Assembly (NCBI GenBank): GCA_947044365.1
Contig: OX345638.1
Span: 529,201-593,200 of the forward strand
Source of the DNA: Petrosia ficiformis
Taxonomy: Eukaryota; Porifera; Demospongiae; Haplosclerida; Petrosiidae
Direction of reading: 5' to 3'
DNA: 64,000 nt
Shown here: positions 11,171-22,241 of the stretch, one piece after another
Layout: each line of letters starts with the position of its first letter
How positions within the stretch are numbered: the stretch's first letter is position 1
The notes under the pieces: model-generated
What the model was told of the DNA's origin: nothing
What the model saw: the letters and a program-made list of their open reading frames with translations, nothing else
Database searches by the model: none
Made by a program: the position numbers and the translations under genes

Positions 11171-13264
11171 GAGAAGATGGATTTGTTTATGTATAGTAAA
11201 TAATTTAAAATAATTTGTTTATGTATAGTAAAATAAATTTAGTAAATTCATTTAAAACACAATGGGAATGGGTGCAGCCAATTAATAACAGGAGTAAGTA
11301 AGTATGCATATATCACATGGCTGGGCTTTAATAGGACCTATATGCCCGTAAATGGTCGAAGAAGAGAAAACAACTGTACAATAATGTTAACATATAATAT
11401 AATTAATATTTTTATAACTTAATAATAAAAATTATCATGTTAATGCTCAAATTATACCATTACCCAACATACATACAGTATGTATGTAAAACTGATTATT
11501 GGTTTCTGATACCCTCCCCCAATCTAGTTTGTGGATTTTTGATTTTGCTATCCCATTTCTGTACATGATAATGTGACGTGAACACCAAAGTGACAAATAC
11601 AACAAAGGACACGGGCAGTGTGAAAAAAAAACAATATGCAAGAATAGTTACTAGACAATTTGAATAGAGACAATTCTAGTTTGTTCTACAAACAAAGTTG
11701 ACCTAATTGATAAATTTAAAACCTGATTTATCTAATACAGCCGAGAGGTGAACCATAAAATTATTTAAAACATTGTTGTTATATGTTGTGTGTTTTCCAT
11801 TAACTTGTAATAATTATTTAAAAAAAGGAGCCTCACCAAAAAAATTATGTAGGATTCATGCTGCCAAGCTAAGTATGAAAACAAAAAGGTGGTCCATGTA
11901 AAAAAATGTCTGTTATGCACAATTGATTTACTGTTTGTTGGTTTGTTGTACAATAAAGCTTTAATAGGATATCAAAATCATTTGTAGTAAAGGTAATTCA
12001 ATAGTCTTGTTAACATTTGATATTATTCACAAACAGTTGATAGTTGGAAATTAGGGACGTTTTAGTAAGCTTGTAATGCACATCATTGTAACTATATTAT
12101 ATTCAAACTTTTATCTTACTTCAATCTGATGCTGTTCAACGAGTATGTATACATTGAACAAAAAAATTACAACTACAGGTTTTAACTTTTTAATTGTATT
12201 CATAATAAGATTTGCTAACAAGCAAAATGTTGAGGGATATACTAAAGGATTCAACCGAGTCATTTGAATCAAAGGAGGTGAAACACCAAGGTGGCACAGC
12301 ACATTAATAATTTTATTTAATTAAACAAGCAAAATGCTAAGGGATACAACTGAGAGATTTCAAAGGAGGTGAGCACCAATGTGGCAAATGCAGTATGGGA
12401 CACAATATATGTATATAATAAGTAATGTTTCCACACTCCATGAAGAATACGAAGATCATGGAACTCAGAAATAGCACTTGAAAAGATTACATTAGGAGTT
12501 TCAACAGACTGAGGATAAGTATACAATAATACAACCTTCACAACATGGGTGAGCGGGATAGAAGGAAGGTTGGCTAATTTAGATGAGGAATGCACGAATC
12601 TGAAGATCTCTGCATCTGGTAAAAACACAATACGAGGTATGATGCATAAGTTGTTGGAATTGTGTGTGAGAAACCCGGGCAAACACACAGCTCAAGATAT
12701 GCACAAGAATGTGATAAGAGACTTGCACAAAGTGATGCGAACACAGTAGAACATTTTAGAAAGGTCGAGGAGAATATTAAAGTAATCGAGAGTTAAGGTC
12801 AACCACAACAGTACAGTACCTAATGCCCCAGCAACATGAAAGGTAAAAGAGCTATTCACTGTAACTCTCATCTCAGCCAGCCAGAGTACTACATGGACCA
12901 CCTTACAACATCCACAGAATAGAGACAGATGTTTAGCAGAGGTTCATTGTGAAAAATTCGGAGATCCTTGCGAAATGAAGTGCCGGGTTTGTTTGTCATC
13001 ATGACTACTTGGTTTATACATACATAGTAATCATAAATAATCATACTTGTCACTTGAATTTAACTAGCCAACAGAATAAATATATTGGCTTTACCCAAGC
13101 GAGTTAAGTGCAGTATTGACCAATGCTATTATTTCATATATGAAAAATTGCTATCTTAGCTATTAATAATTTTGCCACTGATATTTTGTGGTATTTTTTA
13201 ATTGATAATTGTAAATTGGAAATGCTACTATTGACCGAATGCATAACGAAAATGGTAGAAAGAG
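11171..13264. other. Gene-poor stretch with low-copy repeats
   Basis: No gene supported. Two related segments (AAAGGAGGTGAAACACCAAG near 12272 and AAAGGAGGTGAGCACCAATG near 12362) are a short direct repeat. An open frame at 12549-12749 has ordinary composition but no recognisable domain or splice context. Confidence 0.5.
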
Positions 13265-13369
13265 ATGCCTTGCTGCAGGTGTAATAGATCAGGTCATTGT
13301 CTCAATTGTGCCTGTGTAAAGGCCAACAAACCTTGTTTTCCCAGTCGTCTAGATCAGTTTGAATTCTAA
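13265..13369 (+). CDS. Short Cys-rich ORF, probable repeat-derived exon
   Basis: A 34-codon ORF starts MPCCRCNRSGHCLNCACVKA and continues NKPCFPSRLDQFEF before TAA. The C-x-C-x4-5-C-x2-C-x-C pattern with a PSR end resembles Cys-rich tags that I recall from transposon-related predicted proteins of cnidarians and sponges. A possible following exon is 13952-14020 (acceptor gtttag, donor gtaggt), reading GDSRCIAIRVNEKDPQTFLL. The link between the two is speculative. Confidence 0.3.
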   Translation: MPCCRCNRSGHCLNCACVKANKPCFPSRLDQFEF

Positions 13370-13371
13370 CC

Positions 13372-13402
<31 letters not shown>

Positions 13403-14639
13403 CTACTAATGAATATACAAGACACCATTGAGAGTTAGTAAAGGCCATTAAAATGCAGAGGCAAGTTTACAGCATAAAAAGAAAACCATGGATTCATTCC
13501 CCAAACTCCACAGCTCGTCCATAGACATTTTTGTTTTTTAAAACCCCATTCCCCGTCATCATCAACTTGAACAAAATTGTCATGTATATTAATCTTGGAT
13601 GTAATGGTGCTATTCTTTGATGGTACTCTTAAAGGGTACGAGACCAAGTTAAATATATCGATTACAGAAATTTCCAATTATTATATATACTAACTATTAA
13701 AACCAGTGAATGTTTTTATTTCATTGCCCGCCAAATTAATGTTGTTAGTTCAGTTTATTGGCTTTTATCATAATATGATGTATATTGGCTATTAGTTCAT
13801 ATATATATATATATATATATATTAGATAATAATTATAAGCTTGCTATTTCTATTAATTTGATTTGCCAATGCTATTTTGTGGTATTTTTTAATTGTTTAG
13901 TAATTGTATGTTGTTATTATGCTATACGCAATTTGTTTCTGATTGTTTAGGAGATTCAAGGTGTATTGCAATTAGAGTAAATGAGAAGGATCCACAAACA
14001 TTTCTTTTAGAGATACTTGGTAGGTATATTCATAACCGTTGTATAGTTGACTGGTGAAGAAACCTCGAGCAGTGTGTTTCTGTTGTTATATCCAGTACTA
14101 TCATTCTCTAGGGACATGATGAGACGAAGGTGCTAAATAATGTCACTGTGAATATTATTTCCCATGTAGTATTATATACTGGCTGAGGGGTGATTTGTTT
14201 TGCGAAGCAACATGAAACATTTCAAGTCCAATCAGGAACAAATGATGGTTCACATCATCAATGTAGATAAGACTGACCATTACAAACTCTGACCAACCCA
14301 CCTATGGGGTCAAGAGTATCTCTTCATTTTGAGACATCTCAAAAATATATGAAGTATTTTGCAAATTTGAATTTCAAATTCTTTTTTTCATTTTAATATT
14401 TTTTTCATACTAATTTTTTTTTAATTTTAAATTTCATACAACATTAACGCATATAAACGTGTTTAATTAAGAATTTCAGTCCACTATAGCAAGTGGATAG
14501 GATGCATAAACTAAGCCTATTTTTTGGACCAGTAGTTTGCCCACCCAACAAGTACGAAGAGCTATTCAGCATAACTCTCATTATATAATGGGAACAGATG
14601 TATAGCAAGATGTATAGCATAGCTCCATTGTGGAAAATT

Positions 14640-16400
14640 TGGTGATGGTTAAACGCTCATGCCATCTAAAAACCAAGCACAATTTTGTTGCAAGGAGAGA
14701 CATTAACACTACAAATGGTGGTGAACAGTTCCTACCTCAATTTGCGTTGGTCCAGAAAGGAACAAAGGAGAGATGAACATGGAATGGGCTACAGGGTCTG
14801 TGAAGTTATGAAGATGAAGATAGCATGCGGAATAAACCCGCAAATGACAAACTGCAACAGCCAAAAGTAACTTGGAATCCCAGAGATGCAAGGACACAAC
14901 AAAATAGTTTGATTTTCTTTACGTTATACATATTTATGGAAATAGACAATTGAGGATATGAATTTAGCCAATCAAAAATTATTTCGAATTCCTTTTTTTA
15001 TTTTAATTACAAGATCACGATTCACATTATTCATAATACTCCATCCACATTTTAATTGGTCCCAACATTCCCAAGAAACAACGCATCCAAGTATTCAATG
15101 GTGTAGTCAACCACACCCCAACAGTACCCTACCTAATGCCCCAGCAACAAGAAAGCTAAGTGACTATCGAGTAAAGGCAGTGACAGACATTTGCTTAAAA
15201 ATTATATTTAAATGACAAAGTCTATCCAGACCACTTTGTTACAAAATACTACGAATGGTGGTAGAGTTTCTACCTCATTTTGCACATAAAGGGATGCAAG
15301 GGGCGCAAAGGTGCACATAATTCATAATTATACTTGATGTATGTGTCAGATTGTACTGTCATTGTTATGTGTTGTACAAAAAACCATTTTCACAATTGTT
15401 GTTTCTGTATGATCATGGCTACCAGACAACAGATAGCCTGGTCTCAGTTCAGAAAAACCTCATTTGCATCACATAATTTATCTGTATAGATTTGACCTTG
15501 TGAAATAATTTCCCAAGGGAACTTTAACCCTTGCAGTGCCTGCTCTTCTTTTAGCTAGCTGCCATACAACAACACGTTGGATTGTCTAGTCGTGGCTACT
15601 GTCCAAATAAATAATACCTAGTTTATTCTCAAGACACGTCTACAATCTTGGATTCACCACTGAATAAATAATAACGTGAAATGTACAATGTACATGTACA
15701 TGTAGACAAGCTTGTAAGAATGTGCCAAGTGTGGTTTACATAATTTGCAATACATACGATAGACAAAACAGCTTCATTAACATCAATTATTTTAACTTTG
15801 CATCATATAATTATTCGTCAACAAAACTTTCTGACAGGGAACATTCATGGTCAAGAGGATTTCCTCATTGAGACTCGAAATATATGGAAGTATTTGGCAA
15901 ATTTGAATTTCAAATTCTTCTAAAAACAAAGCACAATTTTGTTGCAAGGAGAGACATTAACACTACAAATGGTGGTGAACAGTTTCTACCTCACTGTGTT
16001 AGAGTTGGGTCCAGAAAGGAACAAAGGAGAGATGAAAGTGAAATGGCTACTGGATGAATGAGAAGACAGTGTGTATGCGTAAAAAAAAACCACAAACGAC
16101 AAACTGCAACAGACTTGGAATTCAGGATGCAAACACAATTTTTATAGTTTATACGTATTTATGGAATAAGACAATTATTGGGAGGATATGGATTGGATTA
16201 CCCAATCAAAATTATTTCAACTTCCTTTTCTTTTATTTATGATTGACCTTAACAGCAAAAAGTAACTTGGAATCCCAGGATGCAAGGGCACAAAGACGTC
16301 GTTATCATTTTCATTGTTTACACATACTTATGAAAGATAGTTTGCGGAAATAACCGGCAAGAGACAAACTGCAACAGCAAAAAGTAATCCCAGATGCAAG
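14640..16400 (+). repeat. Cluster of partial direct repeats
   Basis: The sequence around TTGTTGCAAGGAGAGACATT and CAAATGGTGGTGAACAGTT occurs at 14686-14730 and 15938-15982. Its downstream part (AACTGCAACAGC, AGTAACTTGGAATCCCAG) recurs near 14850, 16105, 16258 and 16370. Small frames over it are repeat-derived. No complete gene is visible. Confidence 0.65.
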
Positions 16401-17727
16401 GCCAAAAAATTATCAAAGTTTATGGGATTGGATTTAGCCAATCAAAAATTATTTTAAATTCCTTTTTTATTTTATTTTAAATATAAAATTGTGATTGACA
16501 TTATCCATATTACTACTCCATCCACATTTTAATTAGTCACAACATTCCCAAGATCCAAGTATTTAATTCATCTTCATGGACAAATCGTCAAGTGGTAACC
16601 CTATACAGAGGACCGCACTATAGAATGAAACCAGTTTAGTAGATAACACGTACATAGCAGGAGGGTTTTTTCTACACTACTTATTGCTATGGTAAATTTT
16701 TTTCTAGCCCATAAACCTGTTTATTAAAATTTCAGTCCACTTATAGCCAATTACTATAATAGTAAGTTATTAATTAAGCAGGTGAAGATAGAATATTTGT
16801 AAATAAGTTTGTTCTGCTTCAAAGAGAGCAAGAAATGCTACATTCTATATACATTTTCAATTAAACATACATAATGCAAGGCAAATCAAGTCAGATGCCC
16901 AGATGAGAAAGAATTGAGCTCTGCCGAGTTAAACGACGTCTACTCTTGGTCCGGGTCAACACTTCGCTACTACATGGGTAATAGAGACAAGTTTAGTGTC
17001 GGAAGGAGGTGAATTCTAGCGAGGTAAAAGATATGGGAAGATTAAACAGCTTCACTTTGGTAAGACTGGAATTTGTAAGAAGAGTCTATGATTCATATCT
17101 AATGATATCATTTATTAATATAGAAACCACATCTCCACAATGGAGGTCTTCCAAGTTCAGTGTTGTTGTTAAATAAGCGAAACAAGTCATCTCATTCATC
17201 ATTGATACTGATTTGTAAAGGACTAGACACTATTAAACTTTGTTAAATTATGAATATATAGTTTACATGAATTTGTGAGACCTCGCGAGTGGACGAGTCA
17301 ATATGACATGTTGAGGAATTCAGAAATGGATCAAAATAAATAATCTTCCTTGAAACTTGAAATGTTCCTGGAAATGCATTTATTCTTTGTGATGAATTAA
17401 AGGAAATGATTATTAAAGCATGGATGGATGAAAGAGATGGTGAAACAAACCGTCATTGCCATCTTGGTTGATAAAGTAACTACACATCTATATATATACA
17501 AGTAGTTGCTTAATAGAAAAAAGCCAACCTTACTCGAACAAACGACTCCATTCTGAATGAATGAATGTTTCCTTTCTATTTGTATTTTTAACTTTCAACC
17601 ATTGTTTGCAAAATTGCTGTTTTTTTTTCCCAAGAAATATTGAATATAAAAAAATTCAAGAAAAGAATTTCTGGCCTCAAGGGTCAGTCAGATACACACA
17701 TTTGTGCCGACTGACCTTTAAAAACCT
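16401..17727. other. No supported gene
   Basis: AT-rich sequence without a convincing ORF, splice pair or tandem repeat. Confidence 0.5.
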
Positions 17728-17846
17728 GCATCACTTTAACCCAGAAGCTCCTTGACGAAACAGCTTCTGATTAGTGAAACTGGTACGGAACTTGTTAGTG
17801 CTGTGTATGCAATACCATCAACTGAAAGTTTCAAATTTGGCATTTT
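17728..17846 (+). repeat. Left flank of the minisatellite-bearing element (copy 1)
   Basis: This unique-looking flank (starting GCATCACTTTAACCCAGAAG, later ACGGAACTTGTTAGTGCTGT) recurs almost unchanged at 21600-21745, directly before a single minisatellite half-unit. It is therefore part of a dispersed element that contains the array. Confidence 0.8.
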
Positions 17847-18226
17847 AAAGCCATTTTATAAAGTATTTGGCCTTTTTTTAAAAGCCATTTTATGAAATAT
17901 TTGGCCTTTTAAAGCCATTTTATAAGTATTTGGCCTTTTTTAAAAGCCATTTTATGAAATATTTGGCATTTTAAAGCCATTTTATAAAGTATTTGGCCTT
18001 TTTTAAAGCCATTTTATGAAATATTTGGCCTTTTAAAGCCATTTTATAAGTATTTGGCCTTTTTTTAAAGCCATTTTATGAAATATTTGGCCTTTTAAAG
18101 CCATTTTATAAAGTATTTGGCCTTTTTTAAAGCCATTTTATGAAATATTTGGCATTTTAAAGCCATTTTATAAAGTATTTGGCCTTTTTAAAAGCCATTT
18201 TATGAAATATTTGGCCTTTTTTAAAG
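17847..18226 (+). repeat. Left array of 60-bp minisatellite
   Basis: About six copies of a dimeric unit built from two related half-units, AAAGCCATTTTATAAAGTAT and AAAGCCATTTTATGAAATAT, each followed by TTGGC and a T-run. Copies differ in T-run length. The same array, same orientation, continues right of the virus-like segment. Confidence 0.9.
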
Positions 18227-18229
18227 CTA

Positions 18230-18250
18230 GGCCCAAGGGGGGTGTGGGCC
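18230..18250 (+). other. GC-rich hairpin with a 9-nt loop at the left end of the virus-like element
   Basis: GGCCCA (18230-18235) pairs perfectly with TGGGCC (18245-18250) around a nine-base G-rich loop. CRESS-DNA origins are hairpins with a nine-base loop, but the usual loop consensus (NANTATTAC) is not present. Position upstream of the capsid-like frame is suggestive only. Confidence 0.35.
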
Positions 18251-18381
18251 GTGATGACAAGTGGGATGATGAGGGGAGTGGTGATGACGACAATAGGGGA
18301 GTGTAATAGAATACTCGTTTGTGTTACTTGTGTTAGTTCATTGTTATATAAACAAAGGAATTAAACCACATAATTATTATT

Positions 18382-19090
18382 ATGGAGACTAGTGGCCCTA
18401 CCGATACAAGATTTGCTGGACAGATAGGATCTTATTTAAGTACCAGAGCTGCAGATATAACTCACACTCAAGACTTTATTACGCAATCACAAGTAGTAGT
18501 CCATCAACCTCAAGGAACTACAGGAACTTCTGGGCAGCTAAGCGATAATATTCAACGTCTACTTGGTACTCGAATAAACTCTTACAATAAACTTTGTTGA
18601 AGTAGTAATAGCTGTTAGAAATCGTTACGACAACGGTGATCTAGGATCATTTGATTACGTTTTCTCTATAGCACCGTGGAATAGATCTCCATTTGCAGGC
18701 TCAAACTTGTTATCTAACACCGACCCAAGATCAATTGGTGGTTGTCAAGCCAAGATATTAAGAGCATACGTCAAAGGTACAGACGACGATCCAGCACAGA
18801 ATCCAGAATCAGGAGATTTAATAAATTGTGCAGCTCCTAATCCATTATACAGTGTACCTACACTTAATAATACTCAAGCAATAGATGGCCAGCAATACTC
18901 AAACAAACCTCTCTCCCTTATCACAAATTTTGGAACAGATCAGTCAATCTGGTGGTTCTTCCTCTATCGATGGGACAAATACGGAAGTGCTCTCGCAGGA
19001 GACGCAGAGCTTACCCTCAACATCATGTGGAAGATCAACATTACCTTCACAGGACTTAGATGGAACCCTGGAGTCTTGTTTCAACCAGAA
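18382..19090 (+). pseudogene. Capsid-like frame, interrupted by a frameshift
   Basis: A frame starting at ATG 18382 (72 codons) ends at 18600. A second frame, open from 18578, carries on with compatible sequence (beginning FVEVVIAVRNRYDNGDLGSF), so the reading frame is shifted within 18578-18597. The second frame contains alternating hydrophobic strands and ends the ordered part with a strand-rich stretch (WWFFLYRWDKY, ELTLNIMWKINITFTGL) near 19060. That composition recalls single jelly-roll capsid proteins of small viruses. This is a judgement on composition and position upstream of Rep, not on a recognised motif. Beyond 19090 the frame stays open to 19729 with acidic/Ser-rich sequence overlapping Rep. 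The role could be wrong; an accessory or regulatory protein is the alternative. Confidence 0.42.
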
Positions 19091-19704
19091 CCATCTGACG
19101 ACAGCGACACAGAGAACCCATTGGTGTTACACAATCCCTACGCGAGTTCGGGAGAGAAGAGACATGGTCAGAATAATAAGTCATCTTCCCAATCTACGGT
19201 ATGCAATAATATCAGAAGTACACAGCGATTGCACAACACAGAAGTGGCCCCATTATCACATGTTAATCTCTCTGGACCGAGCGAGGAGCATATCAGCCTT
19301 TACGGGGGAATTACGATCAATCATGGCAGAAGGAGATGTCTGGTACCAACCACTCAAACAGTACCAGGGGTCTATGACGGAGGCCCTAAGGAGATATATG
19401 CGATATATAAAGATGAAGGGCCCACAATGGACGAAGATGGGAGAGAAAGGGAGGTTACACCTCTCTGCAGAGAAAGTAGTCCCACAGTTGAAGAAATCGA
19501 ACTCAGCAGTGATCCTGGACTTAGTAAAAGCTGGGAAGAGATCCTCAGAGATTGTTCTCCAATTCCCTTCAATGTACCCCCAAATCATGAAATTGATGAG
19601 ATACAGACCACCTCGTCAACACAAGACACAGTGTCTATACATATGGGGGATGCAATGCTTAGAAGGTTCGAGGACTCATGTGGATCGTGTTATGTCGATA
19701 CTAT
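18885..19704 (+). pseudogene. Rep-like protein: HUH endonuclease with truncated helicase
   Basis: The frame opens at ATG 18885 and stays open to 19778, but the last 20 or so codons are minisatellite. Motif I-like WCYTIP is at residues 80-85. A conserved Glu (about 111) precedes motif II HYH (133-135), the HUH metal ligands. Motif III is around Y181-Y184 with Lys nearby (YIKMKG), a slightly shifted form of the usual YxxK. Residues 200-245 (charged, then EIVLQFP and R..R) look like the linker before the SF3 helicase in CRESS Reps. The Walker A region follows at about 260-272, but the expected Lys is not at its place, and the rest of the helicase is absent because the array begins. The first 70 residues are Ser/Thr/Gln-rich and overlap the capsid-like frame. 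Nicking and replication functions are therefore not expected from this copy. Confidence 0.65.
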
Positions 19705-20118
19705 TTGGCCTTTTAAAGCCATTTTATAAAGTATTTGGCCTTTTTAAAAGCCATTTTATGAAATATTTGGCATTTTAAAGTTATTTTATTAAATATTTGG
19801 CCTTTTAAAGCCATTTTATAAAGTATTTGGCCTTTTTTAAAAGCCATTTTATTAAATATTTGGCATTTTAAAGCCATTTTATTAAATATTTGGCCTTTTA
19901 AAGCCATTTTATAAAGTATTTGGCCTTTTTTAAAAGCCATTTTATTAAATATTTGGCATTTTAAAGTTATTTTATTAAATATTTGGCCTTTTAAAGCCAT
20001 TTTATAAAGTATTTGGCCTTTTTTAAAAGCCATTTTATTAAATATTTGGCATTTTAAAGCCATTTTATTAAATATTTGGCCTTTTAAAGCCATTTTATAA
20101 AGTATTTGGCCTTTTTTT
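19704..20118 (+). repeat. Right array of the same 60-bp minisatellite
   Basis: Units match the left array, but here many half-units read ATTTTATTAAATATTTGGC. This variant is absent from the left array, so the two arrays have evolved separately since they were split. Apparent ORFs over the array (for example minus strand 19713-20093) come from the repeat and are not genes. Confidence 0.9.
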
Positions 20119-20400
20119 TAGCCAATCAATTGTATTTATTTTAATTTCATTTCATAAAATGTACGCGAATTAAAGTGCCGTGAATAATTATATAAACTTT
20201 CATAAAGGTTACGCAAGTAGAGAAACAATCAATATTACACAAATTTTTAAAAACGCATTGTAATAATGTGGTCTGCTGTGCCAATTCACTAGCCACTCCA
20301 AAATCAATTCATGAATTGCAAACAAAATGTAGAGAAGAAAGTATAAAGAGCAGCTTGGTTGGATCATCAAGAATGTTTTTTTCGAAGTAGAGACGTAAAG
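20119..20400 (+). repeat. Right flank of the minisatellite-bearing element (copy 1)
   Basis: Sequence such as AATTAAAGTGCCGTGAATAA and CATTGTAATAATGTGGTCT recurs at 21775-21900 in the short copy. Together with the left flank it defines the element into which the virus-like segment is placed. Confidence 0.8.
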
Positions 20401-21189
20401 TTTAGGAAATGAATAGTTAGTCCATATTCTCTTATATACTTTTTGTTACTACAACATTTCATTTGCTATAGTCCTTGCATTATGAATACACAAGTGTGTC
20501 ACCTCCTTTGCTGGCGGTTTCTATGGTAATAGCAGTTTCTATGGTAATATTACTACTACATTTTATTGTTATATATATAGTCCTTGCATTATGTCTTAAT
20601 AAATCTATGTATATTATTTGTTTTTGTATCTATATATATATATATATAAATACATAGCTTATATGCAATTCCAACATAATATTTATTAATATTAAATGGG
20701 AAGCAGATTATTAATAAAATCATCAGACATTAACCTATGAATGAAGTGAAAATGCTGAAAATAAATGCTGATACACCTGTACTGCCTGTGGTTTAAACAT
20801 TCTTTAATTCAGAATAGAATTAATCCTGAATGGAGCACAAAGTGATGCAAATAGCTTAATAGATAAGTCATTAGGCACAAGTCTATAAACATATGTCAGA
20901 GCACTAAAGAGGTTAGTATTAATATTAAATATAGTACTACTACATATTAATTATACTATATATCATTATAATGGTTGTGTTTGTAAGTGCTTAAGGCATG
21001 AATAAATAAATGGTTTAACTTGCTACATCATATCCAATACGTCTGGTATAGAGGGTTAAGTATATGTAATTCTGTTTTCAAGTAAATATAATTGTTTTCA
21101 GATTTTGGTCAATAGTGACACAACATGAAAGCTAACATTATTAGAACACATTCATTGTTAATTGTTTTAATACACCAATCCTTATGGTC

Positions 21190-21358
21190 CAGTAATATTA
21201 ATTATTTTTATACATGTAACCCTTCCTCTACTCCGTCTGGGTGGAGTTTGGGGTCGAGTGCTGGGTTGAGTAGATTGAGTTTGTGGTGGAGGCCTGGGTT
21301 GAGGGTGTTGAGTTTGGGGTCGAGGGCTGGGTTGAGGATTACAATTATACCTCAATGA
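21190..21358 (+). repeat. G-rich dispersed repeat, copy 1
   Basis: CCTCTACTCCGTCTGGGTGG followed by GGGTTGAG/GTTTGGGGTCGAG repeats. Related copies are at 22735-22990 and 25735-25925. The G-tracts make it the most G-rich stretch of the block. Confidence 0.75.
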
Positions 21359-21565
21359 ATATTTACCAATTGTATAATAATAATTTTGCTATGCTTTTAT
21401 ATCACAATATACAAATTACTCGTATCATTATGTAATTTCAGGTAGTTAAAAATAAACTGCTAAATACATCGAAGCTTGCACCATTACAAATAACAAGTCA
21501 ACTGATCATCATATGGGTTGGTTACAGACATAACTCAAATGAATGGAGTTCTCGAAAGATCCAGT

Positions 21566-21900
21566 TTTTGGCCTTTTTAAAAGCCATTTTATTAAGTATG
21601 CATCACTTTAACCCAGAAGCTCCTCAACCCTAAGACGAAACAGCTTTAGTTGCCATGAAAGTTCTGATTGGTGAAAACCGGTACGGAACTTGTTAGTGCT
21701 GTGTATGCAATATCAGCTGAAAGTTTCAAATTTGGCATTTTAAAGCCATTTTATTCTAATTTGTAAAATGTACGCAAATTAAAGTGCCGTGAATAATTAA
21801 ATTTCATAAAGGTACGCAAGTAGTGAAATAATTGATATTTACATAAATTAGGAAATACATTGTAATAATGTGGTCTCCAAAATCAGTTCATGAATTGCAA
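21566..21900 (+). repeat. Short 'empty' copy of the minisatellite-bearing element
   Basis: Left flank (21600-21735), about one half-unit of the minisatellite (21738-21756) and right flank (21757-21900) follow one another without the arrays or the virus-like segment found in copy 1. A further half-unit precedes the left flank at 21568-21595. It gives the likely pre-insertion or collapsed state of the locus. Confidence 0.75.
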
Positions 21901-22241
21901 CATGACAAACCAGATAAGATAAGACAATAGCTGAACAGATGAAAACAGTAGAAGAACAAGGAAGGGAAATCGAAAAGTTTAAATGCTCCAAAGAAATTCA
22001 AAAAGCTACAAACGAATCATTGACTGAGGAATCAAGTGTCTGTCTATTCATCTATCTATTGATATTTTGATTGCCGTTTTAGAATGAAGTGAAAATGTTA
22101 AAGATAATAGCTGATAATGCTTGGGAAAATTAAAAAGTATAGTGATATCTTTAGAAGATTAATTACTTATATTGCAATAGTCACATGTACACCTGTTACC
22201 AGTACTGCCTGTGGTTTAAATATTCTTTTATAATTCAGAAT

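Larger units (their letters stand above)
18227..19703 (+). mobile_element. Endogenous CRESS-DNA-virus-like element (capsid-like plus Rep-like frames)
   Basis: A single-copy segment about 1.48 kb long is bounded on both sides by arrays of the same 60-bp minisatellite in the same orientation. It is visibly richer in G+C than the flanks and has no microsatellites, unlike everything around it. It begins with a GC-rich hairpin (18230-18250). An open frame with capsid-like composition follows (18382 on), then an overlapping frame with HUH endonuclease motifs of circular Rep proteins (18885 on). The right end stops inside the Rep helicase where the array resumes. This fits an old integrated copy of a CRESS-type virus, or a mobile element derived from one. 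It is broken, and I saw no intact second copy in the window. Confidence 0.72.

Noticed and set aside
12317..12688. A 123-codon antisense ORF
   Set aside because: No recognisable motif; overlaps a short repeat and an equally plausible plus-strand frame.
19713..20093. Antisense ORF of MALKGQIFNKM repeats
   Set aside because: Direct translation of the 60-bp minisatellite, with no independent support.
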